Source: Bryobacterales bacterium (lineage in GTDB: Bacteria; Acidobacteriota; Terriglobia; Bryobacterales; Bryobacteraceae). Taken from it: a DNA stretch of 64,000 nucleotides. Shown here piece after piece: positions 41,851-51,298 of the stretch. The notes beneath the pieces were generated by a model. That model ran no database searches. It worked only from the letters and a program-made list of their open reading frames with translations, and was not told the origin of the DNA. Position 1 is the stretch's first letter. Every line of letters starts with the position of its first letter. Made by a program: the position numbers and the translations under genes. The DNA lies in NCBI GenBank assembly GCA_003170295.1, contig PNAJ01000022.1:1-64000 (forward strand), given 5' to 3'.

Positions 41851-44091
41851 TTGTTGCCGTCCGACCCCGCAAAAGCCGTTTCCCAGGCCGTGCCTCCGCC
41901 TCCGCCCGACCCCGTCGAAACAGCTTACCGTGAACTGGAAACCCGCATCCACGAACTCCGCCCTAACGAGGATCTCGCGCCTCTAGAAAAGGCCTTCCAC
42001 TTCGCCGCAGAGCGTCATAAAAACCAAAAGCGAGACTCCGGCGAGCCTTACATGCTGCATCCCGTGCTAGTCACCCGCCAGCTCGCTGACATGTATATGG
42101 ATATGACCGCGCTCCAAACCGGCCTGCTCCATGACGTGGTCGAGGACACCTCCGCTACCATCGACGAAATCCGTAAAAATTTCGGCGCCGAGGTCGCAGC
42201 CTGCGTCGATGGAGTCACCAAGCTGAGCAAGCTCAACCTCGCCTCGCGCGAGGAGCGGCAGGCTGAGAGCGTCCGCAAGATGCTGCTCGCCATGGTCAAC
42301 GATATCCGCGTGATCGTGGTCAAACTCGCCGACCGCTTGCACAACATGCGCACCCTTGGCCACCTCTCTAAAGAACGTCAGGAGCGTATCGCGCTAGAGA
42401 CGATGGAAATTTACGCGCCCATCGCGCACCGCCTCGGCATGGGCAAAATCCGCGGCGAACTAGAGGATCTCGCGTTTCAATATCTAGAGCCCGAAGCCTC
42501 CGAAACCTTGTTAAAGGAGTTCGAAGCCGCCCGCGCTTCCAACGAAGCCTTTCTCGGCGAAATCAGGCACACCGTCGAAGTTCTGCTCGCCCGCGAAGGC
42601 ATCGTAGCCCGCGTCGACGGCCGCGTCAAACGAGCCTATTCCGTCTTTCAAAAACTCAAGCGCCAGAAAATCACGCTAGACGAAGTCTACGACCTTCTAG
42701 CCGTCCGCATCATCACGGATTCAGTGAAGAACTGCTACGCCGCGCTCGGAGTCATTCATAACGAATGGCACCCCATCCCTGGCCGCATCAAGGATTTCAT
42801 CGCGATCCCGCGCCCGAATCTTTATCAATCGCTCCACACCTCGGTCATGGGACCCGGCGGACGCCACTTCGAAGTGCAGATCCGCACTGACGAGATGCAC
42901 CGCATCGCCGAAGAAGGAATCGCCGCGCACTGGAAATATAAAGAAGGACGCAAAGGCGCAGCAGAGGACGACCAGCGCGTCGCGTGGCTTCGTCAACTGG
43001 TTGAGTGGCAAAGCGAAATGCGCGACCCCGGCGAGTTCATGTCCACTCTCAAAGTGGATCTGTACCCCGAGGAAGTTTACACCTTCACGCCCAAAGGCAA
43101 GGTAATCATCCTCCCGCGCGACGCCACGCCGATCGACTTCGCCTACGCCATTCATTCCGATGTCGGCAATTCGTGTATCGGCGCGAAAGTCAACGGACGC
43201 ATCGTCCAGCTCAAATACGGCCTTCGCAACGGCGATGTCGTCGAGATCCTCACGCAAGCGAACCACCTTCCGAGCAAAGACTGGCTCTCGCTGGTCAAAA
43301 CCTCGAAGGCGCGCAACAAAATCAAGCATGTCATCAATATGACCGAGCGCGTGAAAGCCATCGAAATCGGCGAAAAATATCTGGAGCGCGAAGCGCGCCG
43401 CCTCGGCGTCGCCATGAAAGGCGTCACGAAAGCGCAAATGGAAGCCGTGGCTGGCGAATACGGTTATTCGAAAATCGAGGACCTCTCCGCCGCGCTAGGC
43501 TACGGAAAATACTCGCCCCGCCAGGTTCTCCAGAAACTTGCGCCCGATCAGGTGCCCATCGAAACTCCCGAGCCAGCCATCACCGAACCTTCCCGCCCCT
43601 CTCCCACATCGCAGCCCGCGGCCGGCGATCAGGACCTCGTTGTCAAGGTCAAAGGCATCGATGATCTGCTGGTCTATCGCGCCAAATGCTGCAACCCGAT
43701 TCGCGGAGAAGCCATCGTGGGCTACGTCACGCGCGGCAAAGGCATCGCCGTGCATTCGCTGAATTGCACCAATGTGCAAAACCTGATGTACGAGGTGGAA
43801 CGCAAGATCGACGTCGAATGGGCCCGCAGCACCTCGGCTCCTTTCCCCGTGAAATTCACAGTGCTGACTGAGGATCGTCCCGGCATGTTGAGCCAGCTAA
43901 CCACCGCGCTGTTCAACGAGCAGACCAACATCCGCAGCCTGGAAACTCGCGGCGACGACGTCCAAAACACTGCCGGAGCAATCATCGACATGACCATTGA
44001 AGTGAAGGACAAAAAACAGCTCGAGCGTGTCGTCACCTCGATCCGCCGCATCTCGGGCGTCCGCGATATTGAGAGGGTAAACCCGCAGTGA
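41851..44091 (+). CDS. rel: Bifunctional (p)ppGpp synthetase/hydrolase
   Basis: The protein has 746 residues from a TTG start. The HD hydrolase domain is intact (YMLHPVLV, LLHDVVED with the HD pair, and ADRLHNMRTL). The synthetase domain has RVKRAYSVFQKLKRQ and YQSLHTSVMGPGGRHFEVQI. A TGS domain (about 400-465), a zinc-finger/helical region with CCNPIRGE, and an ACT domain (about 670-746) follow. Both catalytic halves look active, so this is a Rel/SpoT-type stringent-response enzyme. The DUF971 gene overlaps its stop. Confidence 0.96.
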   Translation: MLPSDPAKAVSQAVPPPPPDPVETAYRELETRIHELRPNEDLAPLEKAFHFAAERHKNQKRDSGEPYMLHPVLVTRQLADMYMDMTALQTGLLHDVVEDTSATIDEIRKNFGAEVAACVDGVTKLSKLNLASREERQAESVRKMLLAMVNDIRVIVVKLADRLHNMRTLGHLSKERQERIALETMEIYAPIAHRLGMGKIRGELEDLAFQYLEPEASETLLKEFEAARASNEAFLGEIRHTVEVLLAREGIVARVDGRVKRAYSVFQKLKRQKITLDEVYDLLAVRIITDSVKNCYAALGVIHNEWHPIPGRIKDFIAIPRPNLYQSLHTSVMGPGGRHFEVQIRTDEMHRIAEEGIAAHWKYKEGRKGAAEDDQRVAWLRQLVEWQSEMRDPGEFMSTLKVDLYPEEVYTFTPKGKVIILPRDATPIDFAYAIHSDVGNSCIGAKVNGRIVQLKYGLRNGDVVEILTQANHLPSKDWLSLVKTSKARNKIKHVINMTERVKAIEIGEKYLEREARRLGVAMKGVTKAQMEAVAGEYGYSKIEDLSAALGYGKYSPRQVLQKLAPDQVPIETPEPAITEPSRPSPTSQPAAGDQDLVVKVKGIDDLLVYRAKCCNPIRGEAIVGYVTRGKGIAVHSLNCTNVQNLMYEVERKIDVEWARSTSAPFPVKFTVLTEDRPGMLSQLTTALFNEQTNIRSLETRGDDVQNTAGAIIDMTIEVKDKKQLERVVTSIRRISGVRDIERVNPQ

Positions 44092-44429
44092 TCGATCCCG
44101 AGCACATCGCCATTTCCAAATCCAAAGGACTGAAGATCGATTGGAAAGACCAGCACCATAGCGAGTATTCGCTAGCCTATCTTCGCGACGAATGCCCCTG
44201 CGCCACCTGCACCGGAGCCCATGGCACGGAGCCCCAGAAAACGAATTACGCCGCCCCGGCCAACCCATTCCAGATGTATAAGCCAGTGCTAAAAATGCTC
44301 GAAGTGGAAGAGGTGGGCCACTATGCCATCAGAATCGCATGGTCGGACGGCCACGGCTCCGGCATCTATTCCTTCGACCATCTCCGCAAAATCTGCCCCT
44401 GCCCAGAGTGCAAAGCCGCGAGGGACTAA
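44088..44429 (+). CDS. DUF971 domain protein
   Basis: The protein has 113 residues. The DUF971 (gamma-butyrobetaine hydroxylase N-terminal-like) fold is seen in ISKSKGLKIDWKDQHHSEYS and LRDECPCATC, then IRIAWSDGHGSGIYSFDHLR and CPCPECKA. Two C-x-C-x2-C clusters could bind zinc or iron. GTG starts four bases before the end of rel, so translation is coupled. Stand-alone DUF971 proteins are linked to iron-sulphur cluster biology in some bacteria; that role is not shown here. Confidence 0.9.
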   Translation: MIDPEHIAISKSKGLKIDWKDQHHSEYSLAYLRDECPCATCTGAHGTEPQKTNYAAPANPFQMYKPVLKMLEVEEVGHYAIRIAWSDGHGSGIYSFDHLRKICPCPECKAARD

Positions 44430-44788
44430 TAGAATCGGCCGATTGAACCGCCATGCGTAAGCATGCGGGCAGGCGCTGCGCTGTTGGAATGATCTGGACG
44501 CTCCACTAGATGTCCCGCCACTCGCTCCGACTGACCATTGAACTCCACCTCTGCTTGATAAAACGCATCATCCAAGGTCTCATGCCAAGTGTCGGTTCCA
44601 GTTCCGTCCGCGCAGATATGCATCAGGTAGAAGCCTTGGTCCGGCCCGTATGAAGCGATCTCCAAACGCACAAACTCCGTGAATGCATGTGGGCCAGAAC
44701 TATCAATCAAGGTGTGTTTCGTGACGCCGAGCGACCGGTTTTCGGGCTTGATATCCGCACGCTTTAGAAACTTGAATTCTTGATCCAT
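44426..44788 (-). CDS. Hypothetical protein whose C-terminus is encoded by a dispersed repeat
   Basis: The protein has 120 residues: FKFLKRADIKPENRSLGVTK, then GPHAFTEFVRLEIASYGPDQ, then GFYLMHICADGTGTDTWHET and LDDAFYQAEVEFN. No family recognised; the alternating pattern suggests a small alpha/beta protein, like immunity-type proteins. The last residues (RMLTHGGSIGRFY) come from the 26-bp repeat at 44443-44468, suggesting the original end was replaced by repeat insertion. It is convergent with DUF971 with a four-base overlap. Confidence 0.6.
   Translation of the reverse strand: MDQEFKFLKRADIKPENRSLGVTKHTLIDSSGPHAFTEFVRLEIASYGPDQGFYLMHICADGTGTDTWHETLDDAFYQAEVEFNGQSERVAGHLVERPDHSNSAAPARMLTHGGSIGRFY
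44443..44468 (-). repeat. Dispersed 26-bp repeat, copy 2
   Basis: Reverse-orientation copy of the repeat at 1208-1233, with one mismatch. It lies inside the 3' end of the hypothetical gene at 44426-44788. Confidence 0.6.
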
Positions 44789-44867
44789 TTGCTAATGTGG
44801 GGCAGGGCCGTGCTCTGCCGCTGGCTGTCAGCCGGCGTAATTGGACCTTTTAACGAGTGCCTTCAAC

Positions 44868-45131
44868 TTAACCAAGCTTGAGGCCGCCAATGGGATCTGC
44901 ATTCCACGCTCCTCCATCGACTGGATGTAACCGCGAATCATCTCTCAGGTCATTTGCCGACATGCCATGCAGTTCCTTAACGAAAGTGACGAACGATTTC
45001 GTCGCTTCGTCGTGCTCCATTTCGATCGTGACGACATCGGTGTTGGCGAGCGGATGAGAACGGTAGTCCTGATTCTGCGTCAACAAGCTTCCCTTGACTG
45101 AATCCGAATTCTCGATCTTGAGTCGAAGCAT
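44868..45131 (-). CDS. Hypothetical protein, 87 residues
   Basis: A small acidic protein from ATG at 45131 (MLRLKIENSDSVKGSLLTQN), with DVVTIEMEHDEATKSFVTFV and GMSANDLRDDSRLHP. The alternative start eight codons upstream is possible. No family recognised. It stands 79 bp from the 120-residue gene on the same strand and might share a transcript. Confidence 0.45.
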   Translation of the reverse strand: MLRLKIENSDSVKGSLLTQNQDYRSHPLANTDVVTIEMEHDEATKSFVTFVKELHGMSANDLRDDSRLHPVDGGAWNADPIGGLKLG

Positions 45132-45266
45132 CGTACCTCGATCATACCCCAGCACATTCGCGCACCTTGTCGCTAGGGTGGCTCAAAACCACCAATCCCG
45201 GTGATTTTCGGCCATTTTCCACTCATTCCTCCCCGCAAATCCAATGATTTTGAAGCATTTCTTCTA

Positions 45267-45283
45267 TTGGCGAAACGCGTGCA
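45267..45283 (+). promoter_or_regulatory. Candidate sigma-54 promoter
   Basis: TTGGCG-N7-GTGCA has the invariant GG and GC separated by ten bases, as RpoN promoters require (consensus TTGGCAC-N5-TTGCA). Transcription would begin near 45294, leaving about a 26-base leader before the ATG at 45320. No enhancer-binding protein gene is near. Confidence 0.55.
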
Positions 45284-45319
45284 TTGAGATTGCCGTCCAC
45301 TTTGATGAAGGTATCGCTC

Positions 45320-46183
45320 ATGCACAAAAAAATCCAAGTAACAGCAATCACGTTCGCGATGGCCGCGGCTCCCATCTTCGCGCAGGACCGCCCGACCGCC
45401 GAACAGGTCCAGCGACAACTCGAAGCCGCGCCCGTACAACAGCATCAGCTTCCCGACGCGAAGCCTTTCCCGACTCAACTCACCATCAAGGCCGGCACCT
45501 ACATTACGGTCCGCCTCAATGAAATTCTTTCCTCCGACCGCAGCATGGTCGGCGACGCGTTCACGGCAAGCCTCGCGAAACCCATCGTCGTCGATGGAAT
45601 CGTCGTCGCGCAGCGCGGACAGGACGTGACCGGACGCGTTACCGAAGCCAAGAAAGCCGGACGCGTCGCGGGTACCTCGCGCCTTGCCATCCAATTGATC
45701 GAACTTCCGGTCGTCGACGGGCAGCAGTTGCCCGTTCAATCGGAGCTGATCACTCGCAACGGTTCCACCTCGACCGGCCGTGATGCCGGTGCGATTGCCG
45801 CAACTACGGGCGTTGGCGCAGCCATCGGAGCTGGTGTCAATGGAGGCGTTGGCGCCGGAGTCGGCGCCGGAGCCGGACTCGTCGCCGGTCTTGCGGGAGT
45901 CCTGCTCACCCGCGGCCATCCAACCGTAATCTACCCGGAGACTACACTGACGTTCCGCGTCAATCAAGACGTCACAGTCTCGACCGAGCACGGCTCACAG
46001 GCGTTCCGGTACGTAGAGCCTTCCGATTACGAAACCGCGGCTCCCACGATGGCTCGCCGGCCTCCGCCACAGCGCCCGGCCTATATGTACGATCCAGGCT
46101 ATGGCTACCCGTACTATGGATATCCTTATTGGGGACCGAGTCTCTATTTTGGATACGGCCGCGGATTCGGCCGGCGCTGGTAA
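45320..46183 (+). CDS. Exported glycine-zipper protein
   Basis: The protein has 287 residues with a signal peptide (about residues 1-22, ending FAQ). A beta-rich domain follows (about 45-145: FPTQLTIKAGTYITVRLNEI, then GIVVAQRGQDVTGRVTEAKK), reminiscent of the TrbI/VirB10-like C-terminal fold. A long glycine-zipper segment (about 158-195) suggests membrane insertion or oligomers. The tail is rich in Tyr, Pro and Gly. Function unknown; likely an envelope protein. A sigma-54-like site precedes it and GAAGG lies before the ATG. Confidence 0.72.
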   Translation: MHKKIQVTAITFAMAAAPIFAQDRPTAEQVQRQLEAAPVQQHQLPDAKPFPTQLTIKAGTYITVRLNEILSSDRSMVGDAFTASLAKPIVVDGIVVAQRGQDVTGRVTEAKKAGRVAGTSRLAIQLIELPVVDGQQLPVQSELITRNGSTSTGRDAGAIAATTGVGAAIGAGVNGGVGAGVGAGAGLVAGLAGVLLTRGHPTVIYPETTLTFRVNQDVTVSTEHGSQAFRYVEPSDYETAAPTMARRPPPQRPAYMYDPGYGYPYYGYPYWGPSLYFGYGRGFGRRW

Positions 46184-46192
46184 TTTTGAAAA

Positions 46193-46223
46193 CCGGCTGG
46201 AGCAGTTTCCCAACTCCAGCCGG
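46193..46223 (-). terminator. Terminator-like hairpin downstream of trpD
   Basis: CCGGCTGGAG and CTCCAGCCGG form a perfect 10-bp stem with an 11-base loop in the gap between convergent genes. On the minus strand it is followed by TTTTC, so it can end trpD transcription intrinsically. On the plus strand there is no T-run, though the hairpin may still help. Confidence 0.7.
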
Positions 46224-46291
46224 CCCCTCGCAGGCAGTCTCGCCTGCGATCCTCCGCTATCCTATAGCGCGAAGTTCGGCGGAAAACGGGA

Positions 46292-47308
46292 TCAGGAAAA
46301 TGGGAATTTTTTTTGCAATTCGCCTAACTTTCTTGCCGCAGCCCCGGAATCGATTGATCGTTCAGACAGTTCCACACCGCTCCGCAAATCCTTCGCCAAC
46401 CCCGCCGCCACCAGACCTGCCGCCGAGTTCACGATCACCACATCCCGCATCGGACCCTTCGCACCCCCCAGAATCTCGCGAGCAATCTGTGCATTCCGCG
46501 CGGCGTCGCCTCCCAGGAGATCCTCTCCGAACGCGCGCTTCACTCCGAAATCCGACGGCATCCAGAGATGTCTTTCCACTCTTCCCGTCCAAACTTCATA
46601 AACATCGGTCGGACCCGTCGTCGTAATCTCATCCAGCCCGTCGTGCCCATGGACTATAAACGAGTGATCCGTCCCCAGCGCCGCCAGCGCCTCCGCCATC
46701 AGCTTCGCCGCCTCGGGTGACGGCGCGCCGATTAGCTGTGTCCGCGCGCCCGCCGGATTCGCCAGCGGGCCGATCAAATTAAACAATGTCCGCAGCTTCA
46801 ATTCGCGACGCACCGGAGCCGCGTGCTTCATCGCCGGATGCAAATTCGGAGCAAATAGAAATCCGATCCCCATCTCGCGAATCGCGTTCGCCGCTTCCTC
46901 CGGTGTCATCGAAATACGCACGCCCAGCGCCTCGAGAACGTCCGCGCTCCCTGTCTGGCTCGATGCGGACCGCCCTCCGTGCTTGGCAACTCTTGCCCCC
47001 GCCCCCGCCATCACGAACGCCGCGACGGTCGAGATATTGAATGTCCCCGAAAGGTCGCCGCCCGTGCCGCAGGTGTCGATCAGCCCCTCACCCGCATCGA
47101 CCACGATCATGTGCTCGCGCAGCGCGCGCGCGAATCCCGTCAGTTCTTCCGCTGTCTCGCCCTTCATCTTGATCGCGACGGCGAAACCCGCGATCTGCGC
47201 CGAAGTTGCCTCGCCTTCAAGCAGCGCGTTCATCGCACTCTGCGCGTCTTCGGCCGAAAGATGCTCGCCCGCGGCGGCGCGATGCAGATAGGAGAGGAAG
47301 GACGCCAT
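46292..47308 (-). CDS. trpD: Anthranilate phosphoribosyltransferase
   Basis: This 338-residue enzyme joins anthranilate and PRPP in tryptophan synthesis. The signature [20 protein letters not shown] binds [24 protein letters not shown] and [20 protein letters not shown] are standard. ATG at 47308 ([15 protein letters not shown]) is chosen over one 24 bases upstream by homologous start. No other trp gene is adjacent. It is divergent from sucC by 29 bp. Confidence 0.95.
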   Translation of the reverse strand: MASFLSYLHRAAAGEHLSAEDAQSAMNALLEGEATSAQIAGFAVAIKMKGETAEELTGFARALREHMIVVDAGEGLIDTCGTGGDLSGTFNISTVAAFVMAGAGARVAKHGGRSASSQTGSADVLEALGVRISMTPEEAANAIREMGIGFLFAPNLHPAMKHAAPVRRELKLRTLFNLIGPLANPAGARTQLIGAPSPEAAKLMAEALAALGTDHSFIVHGHDGLDEITTTGPTDVYEVWTGRVERHLWMPSDFGVKRAFGEDLLGGDAARNAQIAREILGGAKGPMRDVVIVNSAAGLVAAGLAKDLRSGVELSERSIDSGAAARKLGELQKKFPFS

Positions 47309-47337
47309 GTTATATTGGGAATTCTCCAGCATATAGT

Positions 47338-48495
47338 ATGAAGATCCACGAGTATCAGGCCAAGGCCCTCCTTGCGCGGCATGGAGTCCCTGTGCCGCGA
47401 GGCGAAGTCGCCAGCACCCCGGAAGAAGCCGAAGCGGCAGCGAAAAAACTAGGCGGCAGCGTCGTCGTGAAAGCGCAAATCCACGCCGGTGGTCGAGGCA
47501 AAGGCGGAGGCGTCAAGGTCGCGAAGGATGCCGCGGAAGCGCACACCATAGCCGGCAAAATTCTCGGCATGACACTGATCACCCATCAGACCGGACCCGA
47601 AGGCCGCGTCGTGAAGAAGGTGCTCATCGAAGAGACTCTTCCCATCGAACGCGAACTTTATCTCGGCATCGTGCTCGACCGCGTCATCGGCAAAAACGTC
47701 TTCATGGCCTCGGCCGACGGCGGCATGGACATCGAAGAAGTTGCGGCGAAGACTCCAGAGCGAATCCTGAAGGAGCCTCTCGAACCCGGTCTCGGATTGC
47801 TCCCCTTCCAAGCCAGAAAACTAGCCTTCGCCATCGGGATCACCGGTCCCGCCGTAAACCTGGCCGCGCACGCGATGATCGCCCTCTCGAAAGCTGTGCA
47901 GGAGTTCGACGCTTCACTGGCCGAAATCAATCCCTTTATCCTGACCAAGGATGGAAAAGTCTTCGCGCTCGACGCCAAGATGACCATCGACGATAATGCC
48001 ATGTTCCGTCACAAGGACCTCGCCCAGCTTCGCGATTTAAACGAAGAAGATCCGTTAGAAGTCGAGGCCTCGAAATTCGGGCTCAACTACATCAAGCTCG
48101 ACGGCAGCGTCGCCTGCATGGTGAATGGCGCTGGTCTCGCCATGGCCACCATGGATATCATCCAGTACGCCGGCGGCACTGCCGCGAATTTCCTGGACGT
48201 AGGCGGCGGCGCGAATGCAGAGCAAATTAAGAATGCCTTCCGCATTCTCCTATCAGACTCCGCGGTAAAAGCTGTGCTCATTAATATCTTCGGCGGAATC
48301 CTGCGTTGCGACACCCTCGCCACCGGAGTCGTCGCCGCAGCCCGCGAGCTTGCGATCAAAGTCCCCATCGTAGTCCGCATGGAAGGAACCAACGTCGAGT
48401 TGGGCCAAAAAATCCTTCTCGAATCCGGATTCAATTTCACAGTAGCCGACGGCATGCTGGACGCGGCGCAGAAAGTCGTAGGGCTCGCCAAATGA
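47338..48495 (+). CDS. sucC: Succinate-CoA ligase (ADP-forming) beta subunit
   Basis: The protein has 385 residues. The ATP-grasp domain starts [20 protein letters not shown], with [20 protein letters not shown]; the C-terminal CoA-ligase part has [19 protein letters not shown] and [11 protein letters not shown]. It makes ATP from succinyl-CoA in the TCA cycle together with SucD. The stop overlaps the sucD start by four bases. Confidence 0.97.
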   Translation: MKIHEYQAKALLARHGVPVPRGEVASTPEEAEAAAKKLGGSVVVKAQIHAGGRGKGGGVKVAKDAAEAHTIAGKILGMTLITHQTGPEGRVVKKVLIEETLPIERELYLGIVLDRVIGKNVFMASADGGMDIEEVAAKTPERILKEPLEPGLGLLPFQARKLAFAIGITGPAVNLAAHAMIALSKAVQEFDASLAEINPFILTKDGKVFALDAKMTIDDNAMFRHKDLAQLRDLNEEDPLEVEASKFGLNYIKLDGSVACMVNGAGLAMATMDIIQYAGGTAANFLDVGGGANAEQIKNAFRILLSDSAVKAVLINIFGGILRCDTLATGVVAAARELAIKVPIVVRMEGTNVELGQKILLESGFNFTVADGMLDAAQKVVGLAK

Positions 48496-49361
48496 GCGTC
48501 CTCGTTAACGAAAACACTCGCGTGCTCGTCCAAGGCTTCACCGGAAAAGAGGCGACCTTCCACGCCACGCAATCGCTCGCCTACGGCACAAAGGTAGTCG
48601 GCGGCGTCACGCCCGGCAAGGGCGGCCAGCAACACCTTGACTTGCCCGTTTTTAACACCGTTGCCGATGGCGTAGCAGCCACGGGCGCGAACGCATCGGT
48701 AATCTTCGTACCTCCGCCCTTCGCCGCCGACGCGATCATGGAAGCCGCCGACGCGGGCCTCGCGCTCGTTGTCTGCATCACCGAAGGCATCCCCGCCGAG
48801 GACATGATTCGCGCCTGGGCCTATCTGAAAACTCATACCTGGACGCGTCTCATCGGTCCCAATTGCCCCGGCATCATCAGCCCCGGCAAATGCAAAATCG
48901 GAATCATGCCCGCGCACATTCATAAGGAAGGAAACGTCGGCGTCGTGTCGCGATCCGGCACGCTCACCTATGAAGCCGTCGGACAATTGACCAAGCTCGG
49001 CATCGGACAATCCACCTGCATCGGCATCGGAGGCGACCCCATCATCGGCACCTCCTTCACCGACGCGATAACTTTGTTCAACGACGACCCGGACACCCAC
49101 GCCATCGTCATGATCGGCGAAATCGGAGGCACCGCCGAAGAGACCGCCGCGGCGTATATCAAGGCCAAAGTAAAGAAGCCCGTCGTCGGATTCATCGCGG
49201 GCCGGACCGCTCCTCCCGGCCGCCGCATGGGCCACGCCGGAGCCATCATTTCCGGCGGCAGCGGCAAGGCTGAAGATAAAATCGCAGCGATGAAGGACGC
49301 CGGCATCACCGTATGCCCCACCCCGGCCACCATCGGCGAAACCATCAAGAGCAGATTATAA
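48492..49361 (+). CDS. sucD: Succinate-CoA ligase alpha subunit
   Basis: The protein has 289 residues. The CoA-binding Rossmann domain has [20 protein letters not shown] and [10 protein letters not shown]. The phosphohistidine is in GRMGHAGAI (near residue 245), after [10 protein letters not shown]. It forms the alpha-beta complex with SucC. The ndk gene starts one base after the stop. Confidence 0.97.
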   Translation: MSVLVNENTRVLVQGFTGKEATFHATQSLAYGTKVVGGVTPGKGGQQHLDLPVFNTVADGVAATGANASVIFVPPPFAADAIMEAADAGLALVVCITEGIPAEDMIRAWAYLKTHTWTRLIGPNCPGIISPGKCKIGIMPAHIHKEGNVGVVSRSGTLTYEAVGQLTKLGIGQSTCIGIGGDPIIGTSFTDAITLFNDDPDTHAIVMIGEIGGTAEETAAAYIKAKVKKPVVGFIAGRTAPPGRRMGHAGAIISGGSGKAEDKIAAMKDAGITVCPTPATIGETIKSRL

Positions 49362-49362
49362 A

Positions 49363-49776
49363 ATGGAAAAAACTTTCGCAATCATTAAACCAGACGCAGT
49401 CGCCGCCAACCAGACCGGCGCGATCCTCGCAGAGATTCAAAAAGCCGGTTTCCGCATCGCCGGAATGAAGATGAAGCGCCTCAGCCAAATCGAAGCCGAG
49501 AATTTCTACAGCGTCCACAAAGAGCGCCCTTTCTATTCGTCACTGGTGAAGTTCATGACCGAAGGTCCGGTAGTCGTGCTAGCGCTCGAAGCTCCCGACG
49601 CCATCAAGAAATGGCGCGACACCATGGGCGCGACGAATCCCGCGAACGCCGCCGAAGGAACCATCCGCAAAATGTTCGCGACCAGCATCGAGCGGAACTG
49701 CGTCCACGGCTCCGACGCCCCGGAGACAGCGGCGGTGGAGATCCCGTTCTTCTTCGCTGCGTCTGAACTGCTGTAA
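49363..49776 (+). CDS. ndk: Nucleoside diphosphate kinase
   Basis: The protein has 137 residues. The active-site His is in the strict motif [12 protein letters not shown] (near residue 116). The N-terminus [20 protein letters not shown] is typical, as are [10 protein letters not shown] and [14 protein letters not shown]. Placement directly after sucCD suits use of ATP made there to form GTP and other triphosphates; the sucCD-ndk arrangement is seen in other bacteria. Confidence 0.97.
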   Translation: MEKTFAIIKPDAVAANQTGAILAEIQKAGFRIAGMKMKRLSQIEAENFYSVHKERPFYSSLVKFMTEGPVVVLALEAPDAIKKWRDTMGATNPANAAEGTIRKMFATSIERNCVHGSDAPETAAVEIPFFFAASELL

Positions 49777-49849
49777 AAGAAAATTGGCCGCCGATGAACG
49801 CGGATATACGCCGATACAACCTAAGTCTAGGTGCTTCTTGTGGGGCGGG

Positions 49850-49866
49850 CTATTCAGCCGGCAGCC
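49850..49866 (+). repeat. Dispersed 17-bp repeat, copy 2
   Basis: Identical over 17 bases to 41229-41245. Here the following bases form a GC-rich hairpin (GCCGCC-TTTC-GCGGCGGC region), suggesting a REP-like folded element in the gap between ndk and the DUF4062 gene. Confidence 0.6.
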
Positions 49867-49922
49867 GCCTTTCGCGGCGGCTCTTCCTCCTGCTAAATCG
49901 CACTCTCGGGTAGACTGAGACG

Positions 49923-50845
49923 GTGAACGTCGAAAGGCCAGTTAAGACCGTTTTTCTCAGCTCCATCGCGCGAGGCCTGGAAGAATATCGCGAGGCGGTC
50001 TATCGAGCAATCGAACGGCTCGACGGTTACCACTGCGTCAGGATGGAAGACTTCGGTGCTCGCGGGTTGGAGTCGGCCAAGTTCTGTGCACAGAAGGCCG
50101 CCGAGTGCGACGTCTTTGTCGGATTGGTTGGCCAACGATATGGCAGTAGCCCTCCGGACGATGACCGATCATTCACCGAGATCGAATTCGATGCCGCAAA
50201 GGCTAGCGGAAAACCGTGCCTCATCTTCGCTGCACCCGAAGAATTTGGAGTTCCCGCGAATCTGATTGAGCCTGACAACGTGCGCGCGCGCCTGAAGGCA
50301 TTCCGGGGTCGGGTTTTGGCCCAGCCAGCGGGGTGGTTTGAGAGCGACAAAAAAGATCTCGCACTTAAGGTTGTGGAGGCATTTCACAACCTAAGAGCCG
50401 AGTTGGTCTCCAGTCGCCGAATTGTTCCGGACGAGACCCGAAAGACCTACTTGCTTTTCCCCTGGTTAACCCAAGCACCGGGCTACGACGGCGGAATTGC
50501 TGTCTCAAACACAGGGGCCGATCCACTCGGGACTCAGGGCGAGCCCGGCGTATGTACCTTCCATTACTACGGCACGATGGGCAACGGATCGCCAGCGCCA
50601 GCGCCCCAAACGTCCGCCTTAGTAGGTCCCGGTCAAGTATGCACCTACACTCTTTATAATGGCAGCGCTCAGTGGCTGCTAGACAATCGTGGAGCCGGGT
50701 TCATGGCTACGTCATCGTCGAGTGCGACTTTCCATACGCCTACGCCTTCGCATACATAGGCGACCTTGGAGGCGGACCCGGAAAGCCAGGGGTTAGCACA
50801 GGATATGTCGCAACCGTTATCAAATCAGGCAGGGCTGGCGAGTAG
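49923..50845 (+). pseudogene. DUF4062 domain protein with a C-terminal beta domain, frameshifted near 50700
   Basis: GTG start. Residues about 5-150 are DUF4062 (VKTVFLSSIARGLEEYREAV, then CDVFVGLVGQRYGSSPPDDD, then SFTEIEFDAAKASGKPCLIF), a TIR-like Rossmann fold found at the N-terminus of STAND-type immune proteins. Residues about 175-260 form a domain I associate with exported Acidobacteria proteins (LLFPWLTQAPGYDGGIAVSN, then GVCTFHYYGTMGNG). In the current frame it ends abnormally at 50759. One base off, the text continues HGYVIVECDFPYAYAFAYIG, DLGGGPGKPG and GYVATVIKSGRAGE to TAG at 50843, the expected end of that domain. Insertion of one C in TTCATGG restores it. Total would be 307 residues. 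There is no signal peptide, so the second domain is cytoplasmic here. Confidence 0.68.
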
Positions 50846-50851
50846 ACACCT

Positions 50852-51298
50852 TTACACCCCAAACTGTCGCAGATGATGGTCGCAGTGCAAATATCCCCAC
50901 CGCATCCAATCCCTCTCACTCATCGCCCCGAAAAACGGATGCACCACCCCCTCAACGGGAGTCCCGCAAAATTTCTCCATCACCCCCACCAGCTTCTCCC
51001 GATCCCCCGAAAACTCCACCGGCGCAGTCCCTCCAACCCCCTGCTCCACCTCCGGCCTCGTCGCGGCGCCATGCGGCCACGGCATCGGAAAATACAGCGC
51101 AATCCACTTATAAATCCCTCGCGGTAATGGCACACTCGCCCGGCTAGCCTGCTTCTCCCCTAGCGGCAACAGAAACGAATCGGTCAAATGAACGATCATC
51201 TGGTGACACGACATCTTCCCCCACCGCCGCGCCGAATAGGGCCGCAGCGCCGCGATCCTCCACAGCACCTCAGCCTTCTTCGAATCCAGCGTCGTCAT
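50852..51298 (-). CDS. DUF1569 family protein (DinB-like fold)
   Basis: The protein has 148 residues from ATG at 51298, four bases inside the end of the NfeD gene. Family text: YSARRWGKMSCHQMIVHLTD with the first His pair, LPRGIYKWIALYFPMPWPHG, and a late HPFFGAMSERDWMRWGYLHC with DHHLRQFG. The HxxxH...HPFFG...HxDHHLxQFG pattern is diagnostic of DUF1569 and suggests a metal site. Function unknown. Confidence 0.87.
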   Translation of the reverse strand: MTTLDSKKAEVLWRIAALRPYSARRWGKMSCHQMIVHLTDSFLLPLGEKQASRASVPLPRGIYKWIALYFPMPWPHGAATRPEVEQGVGGTAPVEFSGDREKLVGVMEKFCGTPVEGVVHPFFGAMSERDWMRWGYLHCDHHLRQFGV

